From Plasmodium brasilianum (taxonomy: Eukaryota; Apicomplexa; Aconoidasida; Haemosporida; Plasmodiidae), in the NCBI RefSeq assembly GCF_023973825.1, contig NC_090127.1, forward strand, positions 3,151,501-3,215,500: DNA of 64,000 bases, written 5' to 3'. Each line of letters opens with the position of its first letter. The stretch's first letter is position 1. The translations under genes and the position numbers were made by a program. Shown piece by piece: positions 33,442 through 43,204 of the stretch. Below the pieces are notes generated by a model that was not told where the DNA came from, did not search any database, and saw only the letters and a list, made by a program, of their open reading frames with translations.

Positions 33442-35291
33442 TTACGACCACAAAAACTTGAAATATTCTTCTTCGAAAGACTTTAGTTTAGCAATCTCTT
33501 GGACTATGTCATTGTGTATATCCTGAAAGGTGCAAAAATTGAAGGTATTTAAGATGTAGGCCTTTTTTAAATTATATGGACGAACAAATGAAAAAGCAAT
33601 TTAAAACGCTAAGAGGAAGAACAAACTCCAATGACAGTTATTATGTAATATATATTTTATTATATAAAAGTGTACGATTTTGTTACATCAATTTTTTTGG
33701 TAGCATCTATGTTTATCCAGTAATCTTCGTTAGAAAAATGTTTGTAATTTTCGTATATTCTTTTTTGAACTTCAACCTTTTCATATATTTCTTCGCCTTA
33801 AAATAGAGTTTCCATAAAAAGAAATTTTAATAAGAATGGTATCTACACATTCATAAAAATCTAAGCATTCTTAATAGCATAATGTTCGAAAGTACTTCCA
33901 AGGTGTACCATTTGCTCTGCAATACTCCTGTGTAAAATGTGTTAACAAGTACATAAACAACTCACACATATGTTACACGTAAGAATACCCGCGCATAAAT
34001 ATATATTCACCTAGGTGTTTTATATGTGCATATAAATGAGGTACCATATTTTGATCTATTTTGGGCAAAAGTGGGTGATACATCCAGGTAAAAAACGACA
34101 TCTGGTTTTATGAGACCTTGATCAGGGTTCATGCACCAACTTTTTGTTAAATTCTTGAAAAAATGGGAAATTGTGCATGTACAAATTAGAAAGGGCAAAA
34201 ATGAAATAAAATTAAAGACAAATAACAACATTTCATTTTACACGTACGTGAATAAATAAATATATATGCGTGTATGAATATATGTATGCGTGTATGAATA
34301 TATGTATGCGTGTATGTTTCGGGTTTTGGGGGGGGGAATCCAAACCAGAGCACCACAGGAGTAAGCCACGCCAGAATAGGCATATCTGTCACACACAACC
34401 CAGACACCTTTTATCAGTAAATTTTTAATTTCATTCCTAAATCGATTGTTATGCAAAAAAAAAAAAAAAAGGAAAATACATACGCACACATATGCATATG
34501 TATATATATGAATTGTTGAGCTGATTTTTTTGGTTAACAATTAACATATACATAATGACCTATATATATATATATATATATGTATATGTATGTATATATG
34601 GGTATATTATCGATATGTGTAGGGGCATAGCACTTTGACATTGCTGAAAAGTATAAATGGAAAGTAGAAAAATGTTATAACATTCGTTCCCATCTGTTCG
34701 CTGAGAACAGTAAGTGAATAGTTTCATTCGGAAAGTTATTCTCCATCTTCAAATAATTAGCAATTATTTGTCCAGTTACAGTTTCCCTATCTTAAAAAAG
34801 TAATAATTCGTTCTATTTTTATTTATCCTATATGTTTTATTATTATTATTTTTTTTTACGCATTTATCTGAACTTTTCTACATTTTTCAATATTTTTATC
34901 TTTCCATTTTTTTTTGTTTTTTTTCTTATTCCTTTTAAATGTCGTACTTGGGAAATACAAATGCTTAACATCCACATTTTTGCCTTTCAAGTGTTCAACT
35001 AATAGCTTTGATTGCGTAGATTTCCCTGATCTAATATAAATAAATAAATATATATAAATATATTTGTATGATGTGTTTTTAATAATTTTTACTAAACATT
35101 TTCGGTTTGACGTTCAAAATTTAGTCACTATAATATATGTGTAAAAAAAATACATATATGAATTCCATTTCTTTAATTTTTAACAATAATTACAAAGTAA
35201 AAATTTCATTTTTCAACCTATCGAGTCCTTCAAAGACTATAAACTTTCCTTTCTTTTTGTCACTATTACTAAAAGTGTTTATAGTGTTCAT
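33442..35291 (-). CDS. TMK: Thymidylate kinase (dTMP kinase), seven exons (218 aa)
   Basis: Minus-strand exons 35218-35291, 34948-35030, 34682-34790, 34346-34436, 34045-34153, 33687-33796 and 33442-33522; all phases match and introns are GT..AG. The protein has the P-loop FIVFEGLDRSGKST formed across exons 1 and 2, HLYFPNRETVTGQ, the base-binding region IHLLFSANRWERM, the DRY motif VVCDRYAYSGVAYS, WCMNPDQGLIKPDVVFYLDV and the LID-side region NRSKYGEEIYEKVEVQKRI, ending FLWS. It phosphorylates dTMP to dTDP; the Plasmodium enzyme is unusual in also accepting dGMP and bulky analogues (family knowledge). The length is close to the ~210 residues of other Plasmodium TMKs. Intron 4 (34154-34345) carries a 20-bp repeat and a nine-G run. 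Confidence 0.95.
34261..34316 (+). repeat. 20-bp tandem repeat in TMK intron 4 with adjacent poly-G
   Basis: Unit TATGTATGCGTGTATGAATA, about 2.8 copies, followed by CGGGTTTT and nine G at 34328-34336. On the transcribed strand the C-run lies about ten bases after the intron 4 donor. Confidence 0.8.
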
Positions 35292-36448
35292 TTTGTGGTG
35301 AGGGTCTACAATTTAAACTAAGAGCCGCATTTAATGAAATGTTGACTTACACCCTAATATACTTTCAGGTTTACTTAAACGTCTACGCATACATATAAAT
35401 ACAAATAAATAAATAAATATATATATATATATATGTGTAGGGTGATGTAGTTTAGTTATTTGTGGACTTATTTTCTCCTTTCTAAATCTGTTCTTTGAAA
35501 ATAAGTAGAAATTACAATATGAACTTTCAAGTGCTTTCTAAATATTAAATTTATGACTATAGTAAGGATAGAAATATAAACTAAGAAATATTATTAAATT
35601 TCAAAAAAAAAAAAGAAAAAAAAAAGAGAGATTAAAATAAAGTAATAATGCTTTATTTGGAATGTAGAAATACAATATTAAAAAAAAAAAAAGAAAGAAA
35701 AAAATACTGAAGGGGAAATGTCACTATACCATTATGCATATAAAAAAAAAAAAATTATAAAATAAAAAATAAGCAATTTGCACATTTTTTTTCTTGAAAC
35801 AGTGTACAGAGAAAAACAAAATTTAACAAAATAAAATAAGATATTATTCCAGAATATCATATCTTTACAACGTGTAAAAGGTTAAAAAAATAAAAAAAGA
35901 ACTTTTATTTTGACTATAAAAGTTTACATTTGAAAAAATAGAACTCCTGCTGTTGAAGAACACATTTTTTTGAAAAACTGGTAAGCCACACAATGTTTAT
36001 GCATTATATATATACCTATTTGTATACGTATATGTGTACGTATATGTACTATATTAAGTAGTTATAAACAAGATGAAGAGACGAAAATCGGGATTTTTCA
36101 CCATTCTTTTTTATTTTCATATTGTAGTTAATTTTTAATGCGAACTGTGCTATTATGACACCAATTTGATGATTAATATGGTAGGGAATTATAAAAAAAA
36201 AAAAAAAGGAAAAAACATACAAAATAAACATAGTTATAAACAAATGAATAAGCAGATATATAGACAAACGAATAAGCAAATAAATAATCAAATAAAAAAG
36301 AAAATGAATAAATAAATAGAATAACAGGAGGAAATGGTGATAAAGGAATATAATGACGGATAAAAAATAATTAAATAAAAAAAATAAAAAAAAAATGGTA
36401 GAATTATTCCTTTTTCATAGAGATTGTAGGAATTATAGTGTACATGAT
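35292..36448. other. Intergenic: TMK promoter side and TraB-like gene 3' side
   Basis: No gene seen. Mostly A-rich runs, (TA)n near 35417-35434 and a string of AAATAAATA/GCAAATAAATA repeats at 36240-36320. The ORF at 36049-36291 is repeat translation. Confidence 0.55.
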
Positions 36449-37840
36449 TTAAACTTGTATGTCTACAATTTTATGAGAAAATGATGAACTTTTTTGAAAA
36501 TTCGAACGATAAATCCATGAACAAAAAGAATAAAATGTGCTTAAAGCAATATACAAAATGAGATAAGGAACAAAATAATATTTTATAAATATTAGAGGCC
36601 AGTGTGGTTTCACATAAAAATTATAAGAGCTGTAAGGATTTTCGAACATTAACTGTTCTGGAATTTTATTACTACTATTAGCGTTATTTTTATTATTGTT
36701 ATATCTTTTACATAAACTATGATATGTTGTTTGTAATTCTTGCGTTAAATTTTCAAGTATATTTATACTACATATAACAAGAATTCTTTTTTTACATTTA
36801 TTTTCAAAAAAGTTTGCTTCATTATTTAAAAGGAAGCACCAAATGTTATTTGCAGCATATTTGTATTTTTCTTCCACGAGTACTTCATATGTAGGTTTCG
36901 AAAGGAGTAGTAGTCGTTCATTCAAAATTTTTATGGCGTTCAATTTTTTCAGACACTCGAAATTTTCATATGTGTTTATATGAGTATTCTCCTCCGATCG
37001 ATTGCTACCTTGTTTAACATCTTCTTCTTTCGTATTGCTGTTTTCATTGTGCTTATTATTAGCCAAATTCTTAGTATGGTCTTCTCTTTTACCTTTTAAG
37101 TTATGCTTATATTGCATGGGAAAAACCCCCTTCATTTCATCATATACATTTTTCTCTTTATCCACACTGGAAAAATACACCTTAAACAATTTTGTAAACT
37201 TATCATATGAGTAATTTCGTAGAGATATAGACTCTATACAGTAGGTAAAGAATTTTCTATACGCTTTTGTATCATACAGAAGCATCGAATCTAGCCTATT
37301 TTTTATAGTATTGATGTTTCTGTCAAATAAAAAAAATGTTAATTGCTTTTGTACGCATTCTTCAACTACAGGTATGAACTCGTTTTGTAAAAACCCGTTA
37401 TGTATTCTTGGCAAATAGGTTAATCTCGAATAGTTATTATTATAATAACACTTTTGTTTTTCCTTTTTTGAAAGAATAATATTAAATATTCTTTTTAATC
37501 TTTGTTCACATAATTCAAATAATACATAATCAGTTTTTATATTTTTAAGTAATTCAGAACAATCCTTACCGCTACAACTTCTTTCATTTATCTGACCATG
37601 CAAAATGCCATAAATAATGAAATTATAATTATTAACATTGAATACTTTAATATACTTTGATGACAAAGTATCAAGAGAAATGTCATCATTACAACCTAGA
37701 AAATGTTTGTATTTATTAGAATAATTTATTTTATTTTTAAGGACAGTAGTAAAGAATTTCTTGTCACATGAGTGTGAAGCTATATTTTTTTTAATAACCC
37801 CCATCATTTTTTTTTTTCCTGCGGTTTCGAATAAGCACAT
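36449..37840 (-). CDS. TraB/PrgY-like (TRABD-type) membrane protein, divergent (463 aa)
   Basis: Single exon as read, with ATG candidates at 37840 and twelve codons later. The N-terminal domain has YGILHGQINERSCSGKDC and TDYVLFELCEQRLKRIF, matching the TraB pattern (hydrophobic strand, G-x-x-H, then a P/T-D-x-V-x-x-E-L-C-x-x-R block). Further blocks fit: EECVQKQLTFFLFDRNINTI (the family's conserved D-R strand) and ILNERLLLLSKPTYEVLVEE (the family's E-R-D-x-x-L region). A Lys/Asn-rich insert of about 50 residues lies between them. The C-terminus has one or two hydrophobic helices (WPLIFIKYYFVPYLILYIAL, about 36541-36605) and a short basic-Ser tail. Human TRABD is linked to the mitochondrial outer membrane; bacterial PrgY limits a peptide pheromone. 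The fold may derive from a metalloprotease. Function here is unknown; assignment is from motif reading only. Confidence 0.6.
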   Translation of the reverse strand: MCLFETAGKKKMMGVIKKNIASHSCDKKFFTTVLKNKINYSNKYKHFLGCNDDISLDTLSSKYIKVFNVNNYNFIIYGILHGQINERSCSGKDCSELLKNIKTDYVLFELCEQRLKRIFNIILSKKEKQKCYYNNNYSRLTYLPRIHNGFLQNEFIPVVEECVQKQLTFFLFDRNINTIKNRLDSMLLYDTKAYRKFFTYCIESISLRNYSYDKFTKLFKVYFSSVDKEKNVYDEMKGVFPMQYKHNLKGKREDHTKNLANNKHNENSNTKEEDVKQGSNRSEENTHINTYENFECLKKLNAIKILNERLLLLSKPTYEVLVEEKYKYAANNIWCFLLNNEANFFENKCKKRILVICSINILENLTQELQTTYHSLCKRYNNNKNNANSSNKIPEQLMFENPYSSYNFYVKPHWPLIFIKYYFVPYLILYIALSTFYSFCSWIYRSNFQKSSSFSHKIVDIQV

Positions 37841-39027
37841 ATATATCTATATATGTACGTATGTATATGTTATTGTGTTTATTTGTTAATATGTTTCTTC
37901 TCTTCATTGAACTGCCCTGCATTTTTTTTTAAATATCAACACATATAGCTACTCAAAAAAAAAAAATATATTACTGAATATAAAAAGCATTATCAGAACA
38001 ACGTATAAAAAATAATACGCATAATATTATACAAAATATAATATGTATCAGATTTACTAATATATTATAGATGCATAAAATTTTTGGCCACTTAATCTTC
38101 TATTCTTTTTTTAACTTAATTGAAGAAATTGTTCTATTGAGTGCAAAGTATATATAGAAAAACAAATTCGTATAATATGGAGCAGAACTAACGATTATAA
38201 CAGAATAGAAAAAACATAAAAACGTCCCATTTTTGAATTAATTAGTTTAAAAAGGTTCATAAAAATAGGGAAAAAAGATTTATATTTATAAGGTGATGAT
38301 AATCGTACTTTGGAACAACAAATATTCTTTATTTCGTACCAGTGTACGAAAAATACTACATTGAACAAAAAAAAAAAAAAAAAAAAAAAAACCTTCAAAT
38401 TCAACAATCAACACAATACAAAAATAAAAGTTAATAGTACAGCTGCGCTATATATAAATATGTACGTATGCATAAATAAATAAATAAATATAAATATGTA
38501 TGTATGGTACATAATTATCCATTATTTTGTTATTTTTTTCATTTTTGAGGACAAGTGTATATTAACTGGAACCCCTATCCCCCAAAGCGTAATACACGAA
38601 ACCAAAAAATAAAAGAATAATCATAAAACGAATACGAACTGAAGTTATTATTTAATGAAACAAATATAAATTAATTAAGATCAGAGATAGATGAAAAAGA
38701 AGGTTAAAGGAGAAACGATTATACAAATACAAAATATATAAAAAGAAAAACAACTAAAGTGAATATCCTAAATTAAGGTGCTAATATTTTTAATATATCT
38801 TTTCTGTATTTCCGAATAATTAAAGAAAAAGGTTAGAAAAAAATAGGAAAATGAGAAAGAATAATATACATGTACATATATATATTTTTGCATAGATACA
38901 TATATATGTATGTATATATTACTTGCTAGATACATGTAACGCAAGATCGACACGGTTAAAAATAGAGGATATTAGCTAGTGTAATCGAAAAACGTAGAGG
39001 AAATAAAGCAAAAAAAAATTTAAAAGA
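37841..39027. other. Divergent promoter region between TraB-like (-) and DRS1-like (+)
   Basis: No gene seen. Poly-A of about 24 at 38368-38391, AAATA repeats at 38473-38498, and a G/C-rich patch at 38546-38605 with complementary ends GTGTAT/ATACAC. The ORFs over 38195-38407 and 38768-38953 are low-complexity. Confidence 0.5.
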
Positions 39028-41097
39028 ATGAAAAAAGGAAAAGCGCAGGGAAATGAAGAGGCAGATGGGGAAAATATAATAAAATGCGAAGAAGGAATTT
39101 CAAAAAATGGCCAAGTTGACAACAACGGTGAGAGTAACAAGAACAAAAAAGGGGATATCAAGAGAAAGGACAAGAATAAAATTGAGGACATCGACGAAGG
39201 AGGTACAAACGCACAAAGCAGCGGCTTAATTGACAAGGACACACTGTGGAGCGATTTATACATTTCAAGACCGTTCTTAAAAGCATTATATGAGCTAAAA
39301 TTTAATAACCCTACTTTTATTCAAAAAGATGTTATACCATTAGCATTAGAAGGAAAAAGCATTCTAGCTAATTCAGAAACTGGTTCAGGAAAAACACTTG
39401 CTTTTGTTTTACCAATATTAGAAAGACTATTACATAGTCCGAGTGTAAAAATGAGAAAAGGAAGTAAAAAAAATATTAGTATAACTAAAGGGTTAATTCT
39501 ATTACCAACGAGAGAACTAGCATTACAGTGTTATGATGTTATTAAAAGTTTAACAAAATATGTTTTAATAACCCATTCCCTTTTTTGTGGAGGAATAGAT
39601 ACTAAACAACAGGAATATGAATATAAAAAGAAGAAGGATATTTTTGTTTGTACCCCAGGTAGAATTTTAGATTTATTATTAAATTCTTCTAATGATTTTA
39701 TTAACTTTTTAGAAATTGTAGTTTTTGATGAAGCAGACAAATTACTAGAGCTAGGTTTTAAGGAAGAATGCTTAAAGATATTAGATGTTTGTAAGTTTAA
39801 GAAACAAATTTTATTCTTTTCAGCAACTTTAACAAAGGATATTAAGGAGCTAGCTAATTTTTCTTCAAAAAACCCGATATATATTCAAAGTGAAAATAGG
39901 AGAATAAGTGCAAGTTGTGGTAGTAAGGAAGAAATAGAGGGAAGCATTAGTACTCCTGTTATCAAACGTAATTCTAAGAGTGCCTTTAAAACTTTTAAAA
40001 TTTCAGAAAAGTTAAAGCAAGAGTTTGTAGATATTCGTGAGGAAAGATATAGGAAAGCCGTGTTATTACATTTGTGTAGTAATGTTTATAAAAAAAATGC
40101 AATAATTTTTTTTAAGACCAAATGGGAAACTCATGTAATGTTTTTAACACTTACGCTTCTTAAATTTAAATGTGCCGAATTGCATGGGGCACTGAATCAA
40201 AAAAAAAGAATTGAGTCAATTTTAAAGTTTAAAAAAGAGGAAGTAGATTTTTTATTATGCACCGATCTAGCTTCAAGAGGGTTAGACATTGAACATATTC
40301 GTTATGTTATTAATTATAACTTGCCAACGAATGTTGTTAAGTATATACATAGAATTGGAAGAACTGCAAGATTAGGCAAGGATGGAACTGCCAGTACATT
40401 ATACTTACATAATGAAAGAATGGATATTAAAAAGATATTAAAAGGACTAAGGAAAAGCGAAAATTCAAAAATATTTAAGAGGAGTATTTCCAATGATAAC
40501 ATTTTACGTTGGGGCAAATTACTTGAAAAGAATAAGGAAAAATTAAATGAAATATTAGAACAAGAAAAAGCAGATAAAGAATTAGAAAAATCTACAAAAG
40601 CAATTGAAAAAATAAAAAATTTTATAGAATTTCAGGACGAGATATTGAATAGACCTGCAAAAAAATGGTTTTTAACTAATAAAGAAAGGTTTAATTTAAA
40701 AAAATTAAACGCAAAAAGTGATTCATTATCATTATGTAATTATTCCAATAATAACAAAGAAAAGAATTTACTGAATAATAGTGACAACAATGCTGCTACA
40801 AGTGTACGTTCAAATAATGTGCGAGAAAAAGGAAAAAGAAGAAATAATAGTAAAAATAATAGAAGTAATAAAAGTAGTGAAGAACAGGAGGAAAAGAGGA
40901 AACTAAATAGTTATCGTTCTATTATAAGAGACCTAAAGTTGAACATTCTTACGAATAATAAAAGTAAGTTAACTAGGGGCAATTCAGATTATGCAAAAAT
41001 AGTTAAAAGAGGAAGGGGCAAAAGTAGTAGTAGTGCTAGTAGTAAAGATAATAAAAATTTTAATGTACCCCCAAGAAAGAAAAAAAAAAAAAATTAA
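39028..41097 (+). CDS. DRS1: DEAD-box RNA helicase, DRS1/DDX27-like (689 aa)
   Basis: Single exon from ATG 39028. Helicase motifs are complete: Q-motif region FLKALYELKFNNPTFIQ, motif I NSETGSGKT (about 39372), Ia LPTRELALQ, Ib TPGRILDLLL, II VFDEADKLLELGF (about 39721), III FFSATLTKDIKELA, IV AIIFFKTKWETHVMF, V DLASRGLDIEHIRYVINYNL and VI HRIGRTARLGKDGTA (about 40345). The start block LWSDLYISRPFLKAL and the post-helicase KKWFLTNKERFNLKK tail are typical of DRS1, which acts in 60S subunit assembly in the nucleolus. The N-terminus is acidic and the C-terminus is Ser/Asn/Lys-rich with a terminal basic run, consistent with nucleolar targeting. Within the helicase core an insert of about 35 residues (about 39900-40020) precedes motif IV. 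Confidence 0.93.
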   Translation: MKKGKAQGNEEADGENIIKCEEGISKNGQVDNNGESNKNKKGDIKRKDKNKIEDIDEGGTNAQSSGLIDKDTLWSDLYISRPFLKALYELKFNNPTFIQKDVIPLALEGKSILANSETGSGKTLAFVLPILERLLHSPSVKMRKGSKKNISITKGLILLPTRELALQCYDVIKSLTKYVLITHSLFCGGIDTKQQEYEYKKKKDIFVCTPGRILDLLLNSSNDFINFLEIVVFDEADKLLELGFKEECLKILDVCKFKKQILFFSATLTKDIKELANFSSKNPIYIQSENRRISASCGSKEEIEGSISTPVIKRNSKSAFKTFKISEKLKQEFVDIREERYRKAVLLHLCSNVYKKNAIIFFKTKWETHVMFLTLTLLKFKCAELHGALNQKKRIESILKFKKEEVDFLLCTDLASRGLDIEHIRYVINYNLPTNVVKYIHRIGRTARLGKDGTASTLYLHNERMDIKKILKGLRKSENSKIFKRSISNDNILRWGKLLEKNKEKLNEILEQEKADKELEKSTKAIEKIKNFIEFQDEILNRPAKKWFLTNKERFNLKKLNAKSDSLSLCNYSNNNKEKNLLNNSDNNAATSVRSNNVREKGKRRNNSKNNRSNKSSEEQEEKRKLNSYRSIIRDLKLNILTNNKSKLTRGNSDYAKIVKRGRGKSSSSASSKDNKNFNVPPRKKKKKN

Positions 41098-41742
41098 GGA
41101 TAGTGGTTATGCTATAAAACTTGAGTTACATTTAGGAAAGAAACATATTTTTAGGAAGAGAAAGGGAGATATATATATATATATATATATATTAGGAAAC
41201 CCCTTAATTTTTTGTTTATTTGTTTGTGCATATGTTTTCGTTACTACAGGGGGAAGTTTGCGTAAGATTTTTTATTTTTTCGTATAATATCACATTGCAT
41301 TTTGACTTAATTTGTGAAAGGTCTATATATTGGTTCTACTCATGTGAATATATGATTATGTGCATATACATATGTACATATATTTACATACGTAAGTATA
41401 TATGCTTAGAGTTATAATTTATTACACATTTGTTATGTTCATATTTATGAAAAATGTTATTAACGCTTTATTATTTGTGCCCTAAATGTATAAATATATA
41501 ATCTTAAATTACTTTTATGTATTTTTTTGTAAAAATTTAAGTATTTATTGTTATAGTAAAGTAAGCTTATTGTATCTTTCACGTAGGTGTTAATTCGAGC
41601 TAAAATTTATAGCAGCTTATATCAAAAAAAAAAAAAAAAACACAAAAAAAAAATAAAAAAGGAAAAAGGAAAATAATTTGATAATATGTATAGTACTACT
41701 TTATTCTTTATTTATACATTTTACCCTGGATGACGTTCAAAT
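41098..41742. other. Intergenic downstream of DRS1-like gene
   Basis: No gene seen; (TA)n at 41170-41191, TACA/TATG microsatellite around 41360-41400, A-runs at 41623-41660. Apparent ORFs at 41033-41287 and 41220-41417 are read-through of the DRS1 3' end or repeats. Confidence 0.55.
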
Positions 41743-42410
41743 TCATTTATTAAAATTTATTTTATTATATTTTTGGTGAATCAAATACTGTAAGGGCATC
41801 TCTAGATGTTCAATGTTTTTTGAACTGTTGTAATATATCCCGTAAGGTGGAAAAAAAGGCATAATACATTTATTTATATTCATATGTATATATACATAAT
41901 ATTACTATAAATCTTAAAACCAGATATTGCTTTTTTCCTATAACCTAAAAGTTGGCTCGTATCTCTTTTATATTTTAAATGTTTTTTAGAACTAATAATT
42001 TACTGTTCCATATATAATAATCTGCCTTTATGGCTTTTGGTTTTAATTTTTTTTTTTTTTTTTTCGAAGTTCTCAAAGGAAAAGAATTTATTCTTCGAAA
42101 ATTAAAAGAAAAAAAAGGACCTTTTAGTTTCTTAAGTAAGTATATATTTTATAGTAACATACTTATTTTTATCTTTCTACTTTAAAAAAAAACTAAGTTT
42201 CAACTAATATATATATATATATATGTGCATACAGTAGTAAATATGTACAATTAACAGGTTATTAGTCATATTGATGTTTTGATATGAAAAGCTGAAGTTT
42301 TCCTTTTTTCAAAACATATAAATTACATAAAAAATTATTCGATCGTTAGCTGTTTTATATGACATACCTTGTACTAAGTTATATATGAAATTTCGTTTCT
42401 GCAACTGAGA
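41743..42410 (-). CDS. Possible small split gene on the minus strand, structure incomplete
   Basis: Several coding-looking pieces lie in order on the minus strand with compatible splice signals. Piece A: after TTGCAG, KRNFIYNLVQ ending in G before GTATGT (about 42407-42377). Piece B: after CTAAAAG (about 42118), GPFFSFNFRRINSFPLRTS, a six-Lys run from poly-A, then LKPKAIKADYYIWN. Piece C: RYEPTF (41945-41964). Piece D: after ACAACAG, SKNIEHLEMPLQYLIHQKYN to a TGA at 41743-41745. A joins B in phase 1 and C joins D in phase 2, but B to C would need an intron under 40 nt, so that link is unproven, and no start exon was found. The arginine-rich hydrophobic beginning could be an organellar presequence. 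Not recognised; may be partly artefact. Confidence 0.33.
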
Positions 42411-43204
42411 TTTTTAATTAAATACCATTTAGGTTTATGGAATAACATCGAATTATCTCTTATAACATAGGTTATAATAAAAGGAGATATAGCACCTTAT
42501 GAAAGAAAGGAAAGAGCCAATAAAAAAAAAAAAAAAAAAAAAAAATGATAGTTACTTAAAGCAAATAAAAATAGGGAAAATATAACATTAAAATAAAGTT
42601 TTATGTTTTTTTCATTTTTATGTAATAGCATATTATATATATATGTATAAAATTATAATGGGAATAAAAAAAGAAAAGCCTGTGAAAAATGATACCCTCG
42701 TTTATTTTACATATATATTAAAAAATAAAGATATTTTATGAAGCTTTTTGAGCTTCATTATTTTATTTTTGTTTTAATTCTTAAAAAATTATAATAATAA
42801 AGTTAAAAAAAAAAAAGTTACTCAATGTTACGGTGAAATGCTTTCTACGAATATCAACTACATAAATATAAAAAACTTTTTCAGTTATATAAAATGCAAA
42901 AGGGAAGCATAATGAAATGTTTATAAGAACAAAAAGAAGAAAAGATACATTACGTTTGAAGCTGTAAAGTATAGTATTATAAAGAAAGGCGTATAACACG
43001 AGTATAGGGTGTATATGAGGAGAACGCCAGAGGAGGGATATAAAACTAGGAAAAGGTGTTTAGAAAATATGAGTGTTTGTATATAGGTATGTACAATGTT
43101 CAAATATATATGTACACATATATACATAGCATATACCTACACTTAGTGAAAAGGTAGAATCGCATTTTTTCCTTAACCTTTTTTTACAAAAAAAGGAAAA
43201 AAAG
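42411..43204. other. Intergenic upstream of the 580-residue protein
   Basis: No gene seen; a 24-A run at 42522-42545, short (TA)n, and a relatively G-rich leader at 42990-43060. The ORFs on the minus strand here are Phe/Leu-biased. Confidence 0.5.

Noticed and set aside
34186..34540. Minus-strand ORFs of 73-100 residues as stand-alone genes
   Set aside because: Only their middle parts match thymidylate kinase; the rest is intron sequence. They are included as TMK exons 4 and 5.
38290..38370. GTGATGA resembling a box C
   Set aside because: No box D downstream on the same strand.
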